Positions 44,385 through 53,745 are shown, counted from the stretch's first letter. The stretch: DNA of 64,000 nt from Phyllobacterium brassicacearum (GCF_003010955.1 NZ_PGGO01000007.1:186001-250000); one strand, 5' to 3'. Notes: generated by a model from the sequence alone, not told the origin. A program made the numbers and translations.

Positions 44385-44530
44385 GCTAATAGGGCACGCC
44401 GCTGAACTTCTCGAGGAAGATCCCGATGTCCCGCTCCTGGGCCTCCAGCCGAGTCCGGACTTGCCCTGATCCTCGGTCGAAACGCGAGTGTAGACGAAAT
44501 ATCGCAGCTTGGCTTTTCCCTCCGCCTATG
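44385..44530 (-). pseudogene. Serine recombinase (resolvase/invertase) N-terminal remnant
   Basis: Read on the minus strand, this encodes AKLRYFVYTRVSTEDQGKSG followed by LG and then, after a one-base deletion, LEAQERDIGIFLEKFSGVPY and a stop. YxRVSTxxQxxSGLGLEAQ is the conserved start of the serine recombinase catalytic domain, including its nucleophilic serine. The frameshift, the missing start codon and the stop at residue about 43 show it is a dead fragment. It is too short and broken to appear as an open frame. Confidence 0.75.
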
Positions 44531-44613
44531 CTGGATATCTCGCGACCGTGATTGATCTACAAGGATGCTGGAGGTATCGAGTAGCGATTTGAGGCTTTAC
44601 GTTTCCCGCTGCA

Positions 44614-45045
44614 TCAATGGCTCAGCACCATTGAGAGAAAGACGAATCCCGCCGCGACGATCAGGGTTGACGCGTAGAGCAAAATGCGGCCAAGCGGTCT
44701 ACCCGCGACATGGGCGCGGTGTGGGTTCCGAGGGTCATACCGGACTTCGACAATTGCCCCAATGGGCTCCACCGCATGGGGCAGTTCCGAATCGAATTGG
44801 TGCGTGCGCCCCTCTCCATCAGTGTAGCGGATAATTGCGGTGTCGTAGCTATCGCCCGTCGACACTCTGACAATCCGTCCCTCAGTCGATTTTCCGAGGC
44901 GGCGAAGCACAGCGTCACGCCACAGTCGCCAAATGGTGTTCGAAGCAAGTCCGATGCCGACCACCAGAAAAAGCAGACGAACCAAGCGAAGATCCTCTGC
45001 AAGCCAAGCGTAGATTGCGCTGTAGGCGGTCACCAGGTCCAACAA
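44614..45045 (-). CDS. DUF3592-type membrane protein
   Basis: A 143-residue protein with two membrane helices (about 20-40 and 120-140) flanking a small soluble beta domain: GRIVRVSTGDSYDTAIIRYTDGEGRTHQFDS and VEVRYDPRNPHRAHV. That arrangement and the YDPRNP motif are typical of the DUF3592 family, whose function is unknown. It lies 71 bp downstream of the small lipoprotein gene on the same strand. Confidence 0.75.
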   Translation of the reverse strand: MLDLVTAYSAIYAWLAEDLRLVRLLFLVVGIGLASNTIWRLWRDAVLRRLGKSTEGRIVRVSTGDSYDTAIIRYTDGEGRTHQFDSELPHAVEPIGAIVEVRYDPRNPHRAHVAGRPLGRILLYASTLIVAAGFVFLSMVLSH

Positions 45046-45116
45046 GTTGCTCGCCTCCTCGACTGACTTGGCTCCTAGGTGTCTTTGCGGAGAGCACCCA
45101 AGTTGTCGCCACCTCT

Positions 45117-45257
45117 CTAACTAATTGCTTTCTCAAAAAGTGCTGGATTGTTTCGCATTCCTTCCCGTTCCGCTTGAAAAGCACGCTCGTGTGCCGTGGT
45201 GCACCCGACGACCGCTATCGAAAACAGCCCAATTCCGATAACACTCGCAATTCTCAC
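45117..45257 (-). CDS. Very small lipoprotein, 46 residues
   Basis: A GTG start at 45257 (minus strand) is preceded by GGGGGA at 5-6 bases. It opens a 46-codon frame: MRIASVIGIGLFSIAVVGC, then TTAHERAFQAEREGMRNNP and a short tail ending ...KAIS. It has a basic start, hydrophobic core and lipobox AVVGC (Cys19), so it is a credible outer- or inner-membrane lipoprotein. Size and neighbourhood recall phage Rz1-type or entry-exclusion lipoproteins, but this is only an analogy. Confidence 0.65.
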   Translation of the reverse strand: MRIASVIGIGLFSIAVVGCTTAHERAFQAEREGMRNNPALFEKAIS

Positions 45258-45345
45258 AGAAGTCCCCCTGTTTCATGAGCATGCCCAGATTCGATCTCAC
45301 TCGGGCATGCGTCACCAAGCTGAGCATTGCTTCAAGCATTGTTCA

Positions 45346-45534
45346 ATGGGTTTTTCTCTCTTTCCCGCGCGGGTAGACGAGAAGTGGAAGAACGTGGACA
45401 AGCGCTTTGACGATCTGGACAAGAAAATCGAGAAGGTCAGCGGTATACTCTCCAAGATCATGTGGCTCTTTGTATCCGCCATGATTCTGGGCTTTGTCGC
45501 TTTCATCATCAATGGAGGCTTGCGTGTTCCATAA
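45346..45534 (+). CDS. Small coiled-coil plus transmembrane protein (holin/XhlA-like shape)
   Basis: A 62-residue protein: a charged amphipathic segment with heptad spacing (DEKWKNVDKRFDDLDKKIEK, residues about 11-30) followed by one membrane helix (KIMWLFVSAMILGFVAFII) and a short tail. This layout is typical of phage XhlA/holin-associated proteins. Its start is uncertain, as no good ribosome site is seen. Its 3' end overlaps the next gene. A diverged copy of its membrane segment lies at 45869-45943. Confidence 0.55.
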   Translation: MGFSLFPARVDEKWKNVDKRFDDLDKKIEKVSGILSKIMWLFVSAMILGFVAFIINGGLRVP

Positions 45535-45826
45535 GGTGGTCATCGCCTCACTATTGTTTGTCACCTCTGCAACAGCGCACGATGCGCCGCTGGGTTGGCG
45601 TTACGGGGTGGAGTGTTGCAGCACGATTGACTGCTGGCAGGAGAAGGATGGGGCAATCAAGGAGACACCGAATGGTTACCGCGTTATTGCAACCGGGGAG
45701 CTGATCCCATACCGCGACGCCCGCATCAAGCGGTCAAAGGATCAGTTCTTTCATCGGTGTACGACCACAGGTGCGCCATCGATAGACCATTCCATCTGCC
45801 TCTACGTGCCAGACAGAGACTTCTGA
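45524..45826 (+). CDS. Small secreted cysteine-containing protein
   Basis: A 100-residue protein beginning with GTG at 45524, which has GGAGG 5 bases upstream. A signal peptide (residues 1-18, cleavage SATA|HDA) is followed by a mature domain HDAPLGWRYGVECCSTIDCW and two later cysteines (RCTTT, ICLYVP). I have seen similar AHDAPxGWxY...CC...DC proteins annotated as hypothetical in rhizobial mobile regions. Function unknown. It overlaps the end of the upstream coiled-coil gene by 11 bases. Confidence 0.65.
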   Translation: MFHKVVIASLLFVTSATAHDAPLGWRYGVECCSTIDCWQEKDGAIKETPNGYRVIATGELIPYRDARIKRSKDQFFHRCTTTGAPSIDHSICLYVPDRDF

Positions 45827-45868
45827 TCGTCGTTTGATTTAAGAGCGCCGCCCGCACTCTCACGGATC

Positions 45869-45943
45869 ATGTGGATATTCGTGACGGCCATCATCCTGGC
45901 CGTCGTCGCGTTCATTGTTAGTGGTGGTTTGCGCGTTTCCTGA
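45869..45943 (+). pseudogene. Diverged duplicate of the coiled-coil protein's membrane segment
   Basis: Reads MWIFVTAIILAVVAFIVSGG then LRVS and stop. It parallels the C-terminus of the gene ending at 45534 (MWLFVSAMILGFVAFIINGG, LRVP and stop). The 5' part with the coiled coil is absent. It is therefore a duplicated gene end, or the relic of a second copy interrupted by the secreted-protein gene. Confidence 0.65.
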
Positions 45944-46232
45944 CCCGATTTCGCCCTGCCGGTCAGGGCTGCCGGGATAGGGGCTTCCCAAGATCACAAT
46001 CTCCTGATTAGGCTTATTTGTATGTACTTCTATTAGACAAGGTAAGTCGAATACCTGATGTTGTTTTCATCATCCATACCGACAGCGGCCGTGAACCCAT
46101 AAACCGGATGACTGAGATAGGGTGGATTCCGGCCCGTCCGCTTCTGGTCAAAGACGGCAGAAATCTGCCGTCGGTGGCGGAACGTGACATGACCATGAGC
46201 AGACGTATCAAACCAGGAGCCGGCCGTCAGGC
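45944..46232. other. Gap between the small-protein patch and the VOC gene
   Basis: About 290 bases without a supportable gene. A minus-strand frame (about 46033-46236) reads a protein-like NPPYLSHPVYGFTAAVG, which could be the tail of a lost gene, but I cannot assign it. Confidence 0.35.
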
Positions 46233-46598
46233 TCAATCCTTCTTGAACTCGAATAGCTCGATGACGTTGCCCGATGGGTCTTCAAGCAAGATGGCTCGGC
46301 CGGCACCGCCGTCGCTGATTTCGCCGCGGAATCTTGCATCAGCCCGGCGCAACCGCTCAATGAGGACATCGACCTCGTTCGTAACGATCATAAATCGGTT
46401 CCACCCGCCCGGCTTCGGATCGCCGCCCGCCTGACCACCGCTGCCCGCACCCGGGGCACTAAGATACAGCGTCAAGTCGTCGCGCAGCAGTGCGGCGAAC
46501 TTGCCCGGATTGTGCTTGTCGATCTTGAAATCGAGATTGTCTCGATAAAACGCGACCGCCTCGTTGACGTCCGCAACGATGTATCGGACGGATGCCAT
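46233..46598 (-). CDS. VOC-family (glyoxalase/bleomycin-resistance fold) protein
   Basis: A 121-residue single-domain protein with the paired beta-alpha-beta-beta-beta pattern of the VOC superfamily: VRYIVADVNEAVAFYRDNLDFK and the C-terminal AILLEDPSGNVIELFEF with a metal-ligand-type glutamate. Substrate cannot be assigned. It is on the same strand as, and 125 bp downstream of, the flavin reductase gene. Confidence 0.85.
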   Translation of the reverse strand: MASVRYIVADVNEAVAFYRDNLDFKIDKHNPGKFAALLRDDLTLYLSAPGAGSGGQAGGDPKPGGWNRFMIVTNEVDVLIERLRRADARFRGEISDGGAGRAILLEDPSGNVIELFEFKKD

Positions 46599-46723
46599 TC
46601 AACTTTCTCCTCTCTCAGCTACAACGGTCAACTTTCGCAAAGGTTTCCTGTCGGTGGAGCTGAGTGCAGAAGCGGGCCGTCTGGATGCCAGCCGAAGTGG
46701 CTACGCGCTTATCAGTCTACGGC

Positions 46724-47473
46724 CTAGACGCCGTAGCGCTCGACGCGGATGGCAGGAGCAGGAATACCTGCCGCTATCAGCGCATCCGCAGCGGCAGTAA
46801 CAAACGCGTTCGACCCGCAGACGAAGACCTCTTTGGGGCGTGTAGGCATGCGGGGCAGCAATTCTGCGATCATTGCGGCATCGACACGCCGGTTATAATC
46901 GGCGTTGCGCGCCCCATGTTCGCGGGTGAGGGTCAGGTTAAGAGCAAACCCATCGCCCCTTTGTTTGAGGGCAAGAAGTTCATCGCGGAAAATCAGTTCG
47001 TCCCACGTCCGGGCCGAATAAAGCAGCAGGATTGGGGTCGAAGCGTTATGTGCGGCTCGGTGGCGGATCATTGAAACCAGCGGCACCACGCCCGAGCCGC
47101 CGCCGATCAGCAGGATCGGTCCTCCGTCCTTAATCGTCCAGATAAAATGCCCGCCAATGGGACCTCGCAGTTCGATCTCATCGCCGATTGTCGCGACATC
47201 GTGGAAGAAAGTGGAGACTTCGCCGTCGTCCAGGCGCTCGATAGCGAGCTCAATGATGTCGCCGGACTCCGGAGCCGATGCAATCGAATAGCTGCGCTGT
47301 GCCTGATAGCCGTCGGGCGCGCTCAAACGAACGTCGACGTGCTGGCCCGGCAAGTAGGAGAAGGGCTGAGCAGGCCTGAAGAAGAAGCTGATGACACGCG
47401 GTGTCTGCCTGACGATCCCGGTAATGGTCGCTTTCTGCCATTTCGCCTGCGTGGCGACGATCTGGTCCCGCAT
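46724..47473 (-). CDS. Ferredoxin-reductase-like flavoprotein (FAD/NAD(P)H)
   Basis: A 249-residue reductase of the ferredoxin-NADP reductase fold without an iron-sulfur domain. FAD motif RSYSIAS (about residue 67), NAD(P)-binding IGGGSGVVPLVSMIRH and the C-terminal VFVCGSNAFVTAAADAL. It starts 2 bp after the molybdoenzyme stop, so it is its likely electron partner. Start chosen at ATG 47473; the longer frame overlaps the upstream gene. Confidence 0.88.
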   Translation of the reverse strand: MRDQIVATQAKWQKATITGIVRQTPRVISFFFRPAQPFSYLPGQHVDVRLSAPDGYQAQRSYSIASAPESGDIIELAIERLDDGEVSTFFHDVATIGDEIELRGPIGGHFIWTIKDGGPILLIGGGSGVVPLVSMIRHRAAHNASTPILLLYSARTWDELIFRDELLALKQRGDGFALNLTLTREHGARNADYNRRVDAAMIAELLPRMPTRPKEVFVCGSNAFVTAAADALIAAGIPAPAIRVERYGV

Positions 47474-47475
47474 GC

Positions 47476-48081
47476 TCAGTCGCCGGTGTAGCGCTGCTCG
47501 CGCCACGGATCGCCATAAATGTGATAACCGCGCAGTTCCCAGAAGCCTGGTTCATCGCGCGTCGTGAACTGCAGCCCGTTAATCCACTTGGCAGATTTCC
47601 AAAAGTAGAGGTGCGGGACGAGCAGTCGCGCCGGGCCGCCATGATCCGGCGTCAGCGGCTTGCCGGCATAATGCGTCGCGATCATCGACTTGCCGCCGAC
47701 GAGGTCAGCCACCGGCACATTGGTCGTATAACCATCGAAAGAATGGGCGAGGGTGAAATCTGTCGGCGGCTCGATGCCTGCCTCCGCCAGGACATCGTCT
47801 ATCAACACGCCCTGCCAGGGCGTATCGAGTTTCGACCAGGCCGTGACGCAATGGATATCGCGGGTGAATTTCGTTTGCGGCAGCGCATTGAATTCGGCCC
47901 AGTTCCATTTGATGACCGGCTTTGGACCGACCTTCAACGTGAATGACCAGTCCTCGGTGCGTACGCGCGGCGTGGGACCTGCGGACAGCACTGGAAAATC
48001 CTCGGTCAGGGACTGGCCGGGCGGGATACGATCATTGATTTCCGGCGGCTGCCGCCGGCCGGTAAAGCCGCGTGTCGTCAT
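47476..48081 (-). CDS. Sulfite-oxidase-like molybdopterin oxidoreductase
   Basis: A 201-residue protein consisting of the oxidoreductase molybdopterin-binding domain only. The molybdenum-ligand cysteine is in RDIHCVTAWSK, and the GYTTNVPVADL and GGPARLLVPHLYFWKSAKW segments are typical. No Tat signal is visible, so it is probably cytosolic, unlike MsrP or SorA. Its substrate is unknown. It is coupled to the flavoprotein gene downstream. Confidence 0.85.
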   Translation of the reverse strand: MTTRGFTGRRQPPEINDRIPPGQSLTEDFPVLSAGPTPRVRTEDWSFTLKVGPKPVIKWNWAEFNALPQTKFTRDIHCVTAWSKLDTPWQGVLIDDVLAEAGIEPPTDFTLAHSFDGYTTNVPVADLVGGKSMIATHYAGKPLTPDHGGPARLLVPHLYFWKSAKWINGLQFTTRDEPGFWELRGYHIYGDPWREQRYTGD

Positions 48082-48143
48082 GGTTGCGCACTCCTTGGCC
48101 TATAAGACCACAGGCAGTTGTCCCCGCCAAGTGCGATCGAACG

Positions 48144-49571
48144 TTACCCGTGGTTGATCATGATGTGGCGCACGGCGGTATAATCCTCAAGCGCATAGAC
48201 CGACATGTCCTTGCCGTAACCCGATTGCTTGACGCCCCCATGCGGCATCTCATTGGTCAGCATGAAGTGGGTGTTGATCCAGGTGCAGCCATACTGCAGG
48301 TGCGATGCAGCCTTCATCGCCTTGGAAATATCCTGCGTCCACACGGAGGAGGCGAGGCCGTAGTCGCTGTCATTGGCCCAGGCAACCGCCTGGTCGTCGT
48401 CCTTGAAGCGTGTCACCGAGACGACGGGGCCAAAGACCTCGCGGCGCACGATCTCGTCTTCCTGCGTTGCACCGGCCACGACGGTCGGCTGGAAGAAGAA
48501 ACCGTTTTTGCTCCCGGCGCTGCCGCCGGTGGTGATCTCGATGTGCTTTTGTTCGGTCGCCCGTTCGACGAAGCTTGCGACCCTGTCACGCTGGCGCCCG
48601 GAAATCAGTGGCCCGATTTCATTGACGGTATCGTCTTCCTCATTATAGCGGATGGTGGCGACGGCCGAGGTGAGGTCCGCCACCAGCTTTTCGTAGATGC
48701 CGTCCTGCGCGTAGATGCGGCAGGCCGCGGTGCAGTCCTGGCCGGCATTGTAGTAACCGAACGTGCGGATACCGTTGACCACTGCCTCGAGATCGGCGTC
48801 GTTATAGACGAGCACTGGAGCCTTGCCGCCAAGCTCGAGATGGGTGCGTTTCACTGTTTTCGCTGCTGCTTGCAGCACCTTCTTGCCGGTGGCGATATCG
48901 CCGGTAATCGAGACCATCCCGATCTTCGGATGGTTGATCAGGGCATTGCCCACTGTGTCGCCGCGCCCGAGGATGACGTTGACGACACCTTCGGGAAGAA
49001 CATCGGCCAGCAGCCGCGCCATTTTCAATGCGGTCAGTGGCGTCTGCTCAGATGGCTTGAACACCACCGTGTTGCCGCCGGCGATGGCGGGTGCCAGCTT
49101 CCAGGCCATCATCATCAGCGGGTAGTTCCAGGGTGCGATCGACCCGATAATACCGATGGCATCACGGCGGATCATCGATGTATGGCCCGGCAGGTATTCC
49201 CCGCCAACCGGCGAGGTGAGGGTTCGCACCGCCCCGGCAAAGAAGCGCCAGCAATCGATGATCGCGGGCAATTCATCATTGCGCACGGCATTGATCGGTT
49301 TGCCGCAATTGAGTGCTTCAAGCGCGGCGAAATCATCCGCATGCTTCTCGATGGCGTCGGCGATTTTTAACAGATATCCCGAACGTTCGGCAGGGGTGGT
49401 ACGCGACCAACTGCCGAACGCCTTTTCTGCGGCGTCCACGGCCGCGTCGATCTGGCTGTGGGAGGCTTCGGCAAGGTCGATGATCCTGGCGCCGGTCTTC
49501 GGGTTGAGGATATGTTCCTCAGCTTCCGTTCCGGCTTCGAACTTTGACCCGATCAGCAGTTTCTTATCCAT
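48144..49571 (-). CDS. patD: Gamma-aminobutyraldehyde dehydrogenase (YdcW/PatD type)
   Basis: A 475-residue NAD-dependent aldehyde dehydrogenase, close to the 474 residues of E. coli YdcW. The glutamate motif [12 protein letters not shown] and the catalytic cysteine in [11 protein letters not shown] are present. It oxidises 4-aminobutyraldehyde, from putrescine transamination, to GABA. The ATG at 49571 has GGGAGA 7 bases upstream. It is the last gene of a ydcSTUVW-like operon, 26 bp after the second permease. Confidence 0.88.
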   Translation of the reverse strand: MDKKLLIGSKFEAGTEAEEHILNPKTGARIIDLAEASHSQIDAAVDAAEKAFGSWSRTTPAERSGYLLKIADAIEKHADDFAALEALNCGKPINAVRNDELPAIIDCWRFFAGAVRTLTSPVGGEYLPGHTSMIRRDAIGIIGSIAPWNYPLMMMAWKLAPAIAGGNTVVFKPSEQTPLTALKMARLLADVLPEGVVNVILGRGDTVGNALINHPKIGMVSITGDIATGKKVLQAAAKTVKRTHLELGGKAPVLVYNDADLEAVVNGIRTFGYYNAGQDCTAACRIYAQDGIYEKLVADLTSAVATIRYNEEDDTVNEIGPLISGRQRDRVASFVERATEQKHIEITTGGSAGSKNGFFFQPTVVAGATQEDEIVRREVFGPVVSVTRFKDDDQAVAWANDSDYGLASSVWTQDISKAMKAASHLQYGCTWINTHFMLTNEMPHGGVKQSGYGKDMSVYALEDYTAVRHIMINHG

Positions 49572-49597
49572 GACATGTTCTCCCATATTCATATTGT

Positions 49598-50413
49598 TTA
49601 TTTCCCGGAGCCGGCGATCTGGTCGCCGTCGCGGGTGAGGTAATAAGCCGCGAGGATCGGCAGGAAGGTCACGATCACCACGACCATGGCGACGACATTG
49701 GTCACGGGTCTCTGGCGCGGACGGATCAGTTCCTGCAGCATCCAGATCGGCAAGGTCGACTGCTGGCCGCCGGTGAACGTGGTCACGATGACCTCATCGA
49801 ACGATAGGGCAAAAGCCAGCATGCCGCCGGCAAGCAGGGCGGTTCCGATGTTCGGCAGGATGATATAGCGGAAGGTCTGGAAACCATTTGCGCCGAGATC
49901 CATCGAGGCTTCCATCAACGATCCGGAGACGCGGCGGAAGCGCGCAACGGCATTGTTGTACACGACGACAATGCAGAACGTGGCGTGACCAAGGACGATC
50001 GTCCAGAACGAGAATGGAATATCCGCGAGGCTGAATGCTGAACGCAGGGCGATGCCGGTGATGATCCCGGGGAGGGCGATCGGCAGGATCACCAGAAGGG
50101 AGATCGTCTCGCGGCCAAAGAAGCGTGTCTGGCTGACTGCGGCGGCACACAATGTTCCGAGGATCAGCGCGATGATTGTCGAGATCGTGGCAACGCGTAC
50201 TGAAAGCCAGAGAGCTTGCCAGACGTCAGGCCGGTCCCATGTCACAGCAAACCATTGCAGGGTCAGGCCGGGCGGCGGGAACTGGTAGCTCTTGTCTTCG
50301 GTGGTGAAAGCGTACAGGAAGATCAAGAGCAGCGGTATGTGCAGGAAGAGCAGACCGCCGGCTGCAGCGATTTTCAGGCCGAGGGGCGCGGAATTTGCAC
50401 GATCAGAGCGCAT
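49598..50413 (-). CDS. ydcV: ABC polyamine transporter permease (YdcV/PotC type)
   Basis: A 271-residue inner-membrane protein with six helices and the EAA-type loop [21 protein letters not shown]. The family imports putrescine/spermidine. It overlaps the upstream permease gene by 11 bases. Confidence 0.88.
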   Translation of the reverse strand: MRSDRANSAPLGLKIAAAGGLLFLHIPLLLIFLYAFTTEDKSYQFPPPGLTLQWFAVTWDRPDVWQALWLSVRVATISTIIALILGTLCAAAVSQTRFFGRETISLLVILPIALPGIITGIALRSAFSLADIPFSFWTIVLGHATFCIVVVYNNAVARFRRVSGSLMEASMDLGANGFQTFRYIILPNIGTALLAGGMLAFALSFDEVIVTTFTGGQQSTLPIWMLQELIRPRQRPVTNVVAMVVVIVTFLPILAAYYLTRDGDQIAGSGK

Positions 50414-51356
50414 CGAAGGCTCCCATTCGCTTCGCCATCCACAGGTAGAAGCCCATGATCACAATGGGAACGACGGTGAATGCGGCGGCAAGCGGAATGT
50501 TACCTGCCGTCCCTTGCTGGGCATAAACGGCCTGTCCAATGAACAGGCGCGACGAACCGATGATTTGCGGAATGATGTAGTCGCCAAGGGTCAGCGAGAA
50601 GGTGAAGATCGATCCGGCAACGATACCGGGCAAAGCCAGCGGAAACAGAACATGCCGAAACGTCTGCTGCGGCGTCCCGCCAAGATCGGACGAGGCTTCG
50701 ATCAGATTGGCAGGAACACGCTCGAGCGCCGCCTGGATCGGCAGGATCATGAATGGCATCCAGACATAGACGAAGACGATGAACGTGCCGGTATAGCTGA
50801 CCGAAAGCGAGTTACCGCCGATGACCGGAAGCGAGAGCCAGGCGTCCAGGAGCCATAACAGGTTCAGCTTTGTCAGAATCCAGGTCAGGATCCCTTCCTT
50901 GGCGAGGATGAGTTTCCAGGCATAGATCTTGACGAGATAGCTCGACCAGAGCGGCAGCATCACGCCGAGATAGAAGAACACCTTCCACTTTCCCCTGGCG
51001 TAGCGCGCCGCATAATAGGCGATAGGAAAAGCGATGATCGCAGAAACCAGCGTGACGGTCGCGGCCATCAAGACCGTACGGACGATGATGTCGAAATTGG
51101 CTTCGTTGAAGAGCTGCCGGTACGTCGCAAGCGTGAATTCGTAGTTGATCAAACCGGAATAATCATCGATCGAGAAGAAGCTCTGTAGCAGCAGCGCGAT
51201 CAGCGAGCCAAGATAGATGATGCCGAGCCAGAGAAGCGGCGGCGCCAACAGAATGGTCAGCAGCACGTAAGGGTGCTTCCATAGAAAGTCCGAGACGCGG
51301 CTGGTCAAGCTGACGCGGTCCGGAAACGCCGGTTGCTGATGGGCGATAACGCTCAT
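50403..51356 (-). CDS. ydcU: ABC polyamine transporter permease (YdcU/PotB type)
   Basis: A 317-residue permease with a longer N-terminal cytosolic tail (about 30 residues), six helices and the EAA loop [21 protein letters not shown]. It overlaps the ATPase gene by 4 bases (ATGA) and is the partner of the other permease. Confidence 0.88.
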   Translation of the reverse strand: MSVIAHQQPAFPDRVSLTSRVSDFLWKHPYVLLTILLAPPLLWLGIIYLGSLIALLLQSFFSIDDYSGLINYEFTLATYRQLFNEANFDIIVRTVLMAATVTLVSAIIAFPIAYYAARYARGKWKVFFYLGVMLPLWSSYLVKIYAWKLILAKEGILTWILTKLNLLWLLDAWLSLPVIGGNSLSVSYTGTFIVFVYVWMPFMILPIQAALERVPANLIEASSDLGGTPQQTFRHVLFPLALPGIVAGSIFTFSLTLGDYIIPQIIGSSRLFIGQAVYAQQGTAGNIPLAAAFTVVPIVIMGFYLWMAKRMGAFDAL

Positions 51357-52354
51357 GAAGCTGCGTCCATCAGATGAAGGTCGGCACGATCGAAGCGCAA
51401 TGTTACCGGCTGACCCTCGGCGGGAATGGCCGTCGTGGCCGGGCTCATGACATTGATCTTGGTGCCGTTGACGCTGACAAGCACGCGATTGGCAGCACCG
51501 AGGAAACTGCGCGACAAAACAGTGCCGTCGAGCGCCAACCTGTCGTCACCGCTGCCACCCAGCGTGATCGCCTCCGGACGCAGACTTGCATATTGGTTTG
51601 CCGCACCCAGCTGTTTGACAAATTCCGGCGGCAGGACATTCGACGAACCGACGAAATCGGCAACAAAGCGGGTCTTCGGCTGCTTATAAACCTCCTCCGG
51701 CGTGCCGAGCTGCTGGATCCTGCCGTCATTGAAAACGGCGATGCGGTCCGCCATCGACAGTGCTTCGCCTTGGTCATGGGTGACAAAGACGAAGGTTATG
51801 CCAAGGGTTTTCTGCAGGGATTTGAGTTCCTCCTGCATCTGTTCGCGAAGTTTGAGGTCAAGCGCGCCAAGAGGTTCATCCAGAAGCAAAACCTTTGGCT
51901 TGTTGACCAGCGCACGGGCAAGTGCCACTCGCTGGCGCTGACCACCCGAAAGCTGGCCCGGGCGGCGAATGCCATAGCCCGGAAGCTTGACCATGGCGAG
52001 CGCCTCTTCGGCTGCCCTGCGGCGTTCTTCCTTGCCGACACCCTTGACCATGAGGCCATAGGCGACATTGTCGAGGATGCTCAAGTGGGGGAACAGGGCA
52101 TAGTCCTGAAACACCGTGTTGACACTGCGCCGGTACGGCGGCACGCCTTCGGCCGTTTCTCCAAAGATCTCGATATGACCGCTGGTTGGCTGTTCGAAGC
52201 CCGCCATCAAGCGCAAACAGGTTGTCTTTCCAGAACCGGACGGACCCAACATCGCAAAGAATTCGCCTTCGGCGATGGCGAGGTTGACCGCATCGACGGC
52301 GCGCACGGCGCCAAAATGACGCGATACATTTTCGAACAGAACAGCGGCGGTCAT
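51353..52354 (-). CDS. ydcT: ABC polyamine transporter ATP-binding protein (YdcT/PotA type)
   Basis: A 333-residue ATPase with Walker [10 protein letters not shown], signature LSGGQRQRV, Walker B VLLLDEP, switch histidine THDQ and a C-terminal TOBE domain (about 240-333). It is separated from ydcS by a 230-bp region that contains a large inverted repeat. Confidence 0.9.
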   Translation of the reverse strand: MTAAVLFENVSRHFGAVRAVDAVNLAIAEGEFFAMLGPSGSGKTTCLRLMAGFEQPTSGHIEIFGETAEGVPPYRRSVNTVFQDYALFPHLSILDNVAYGLMVKGVGKEERRRAAEEALAMVKLPGYGIRRPGQLSGGQRQRVALARALVNKPKVLLLDEPLGALDLKLREQMQEELKSLQKTLGITFVFVTHDQGEALSMADRIAVFNDGRIQQLGTPEEVYKQPKTRFVADFVGSSNVLPPEFVKQLGAANQYASLRPEAITLGGSGDDRLALDGTVLSRSFLGAANRVLVSVNGTKINVMSPATTAIPAEGQPVTLRFDRADLHLMDAAS

Positions 52355-52377
52355 GGTTTGCTCCTGATGGGGTGCGA

Positions 52378-52563
52378 GTTATCTCCCCCCTTGTGGGGAG
52401 AACGGATTTTCTTGGTGTCAGCGCAGCTAACCCTTAGAAAATCCAAGAGAGGGGATTTGGCCCTTACAGATTATCCCCTCTCTTGCGATTTCTGGCACTT
52501 GTGCGTCGCTTCGCTCGCTAAGATGCCGAAACCGCTTTCTCTCCCACAAGGGGAGAGATTGTC
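52378..52563. repeat. Large imperfect inverted repeat between ydcS and ydcT
   Basis: The outer arms are CCCCCTTGTGGGGAGA (from 52384) and CTCTCCCACAAGGGGAGA (to 52558); inner arms are AATCCAAGAGAGGGGA (52440-52455) and TCCCCTCTCTTGCGATT (52474-52490). The whole 180-bp block can fold into one long stem with internal loops. It resembles the palindromic intergenic elements of rhizobia (RIME-like), and could reduce read-through from ydcS to ydcT, giving excess binding protein. Confidence 0.75.
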
Positions 52564-52584
52564 GGCGACGACCACAGCTACCGA

Positions 52585-53745
52585 TCAGCGCCCGCCGATC
52601 ACGCCGATATAGTCGGAGACCCAGCGATGATAGGGCACGCACTCGCTCTGGCTTTCACACTTCGACACCGGTGTTCTCCAGAACTTGATCTTATCGAAGT
52701 CGTTATAGCCGTTGGTGGCGCAACCTTCGTCTGTCAGGAGCTCGTTGCCCTTGCAGGCCGCTCCAACCGATGGGTTGGCACCGAACCAGGCAGAGACATC
52801 GCCCTGCACTTTGGGCGAGAGCGTATGTTCCATCCACAGATAGGCGCAGTTCGGATGCGCGCTGTCGACATGCAACATCGTTGTATCTGACCATCCTGTC
52901 GCACCCTCTTCAGGCACAACCGACGCGATCGGCTTTTTCTCAGCTTTGAGCAGGTTGACCTGGAACGGCCACGAACCGGACGCGACCACGCCCTCATTCT
53001 TGAAGTCGTCGATCTGGATCATCGCATCGTGCCAGTAGCGCCCGGCTAGTGTCCGTTGCACGCGCAGGACATCCAGCGCTGCCTTGTACTGGTCCTCGTT
53101 GAGCTCGTAGGGGCTCTTGATGCCGAGTTCCGGCTTATGGGCCATCAAATAATTGGCCGCATCGGCAATATGGATCGGGCCGTCATAGGCCTGAATACGG
53201 CCTTTGTTCGACTTGCCATCCGGCAGGTTCATTTCTTCGAATACCACGTTCCAGCTTGTCGGCGCCTTGTCCTTGAAAGCCTCGGTGTTATACATCAATA
53301 CGTTGGGACCCCAGACATAGGGCGTACCATAGTGGACGCCCTTCACCGTGTGCCATGGCGCATTTTGCAAGTGCTCGTCAATGGTTTTCCAGCTTGGAAT
53401 GAGGTCGGTGTTGATTGGCTGTACGCGCTTGCCGGCGACGAGGCGCAGCGAAGCGTCGCCCGATGCGGTGACCAGATCGAAGTCGCCTTCATTCATCAGC
53501 GCGACCATTTCGTCCGACGTCGCGGCGGTCTTCACACTGACCTTGCAGCCGGTCTCTTTCTCGAAACCCGTCACCCAATCATAATTCTTGTCGGTTTCGC
53601 CGCGCTCGATATAGCCGGGCCAGGCAACGATCGAAAGTTCGCCTTCTCCCTTGCCGAGTTCCTTCAGCGCTTCCTGTGCGAGGACCTGTGTCGTGAAGGC
53701 GAGGGAAAGTGTCAGCGCAGTGCAGGATTTTAGAATCTGCTTCAT
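52585..53745 (-). CDS. ydcS: Polyamine ABC transporter solute-binding protein (YdcS type)
   Basis: A 386-residue periplasmic protein with a signal peptide (residues 1-23, ending VLA|QE) and the PotD-like fold: LSIVAWPGYIERG, ASGDASLRLVAGKRVQPIN, YVWGPNVLMYN. Several C-terminal cysteines resemble E. coli YdcS. Start ATG 53745 is preceded by GGGAGAATTGAG. It leads the ydcSTUVW operon and probably captures putrescine. Confidence 0.87.
   Translation of the reverse strand: MKQILKSCTALTLSLAFTTQVLAQEALKELGKGEGELSIVAWPGYIERGETDKNYDWVTGFEKETGCKVSVKTAATSDEMVALMNEGDFDLVTASGDASLRLVAGKRVQPINTDLIPSWKTIDEHLQNAPWHTVKGVHYGTPYVWGPNVLMYNTEAFKDKAPTSWNVVFEEMNLPDGKSNKGRIQAYDGPIHIADAANYLMAHKPELGIKSPYELNEDQYKAALDVLRVQRTLAGRYWHDAMIQIDDFKNEGVVASGSWPFQVNLLKAEKKPIASVVPEEGATGWSDTTMLHVDSAHPNCAYLWMEHTLSPKVQGDVSAWFGANPSVGAACKGNELLTDEGCATNGYNDFDKIKFWRTPVSKCESQSECVPYHRWVSDYIGVIGGR

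Noticed and set aside
45133-45339. A 68-codon minus-strand frame overlapping the small lipoprotein gene
   Set aside because: It has no signal or family features; the overlapping GTG frame gives a clean lipoprotein with a good ribosome site.
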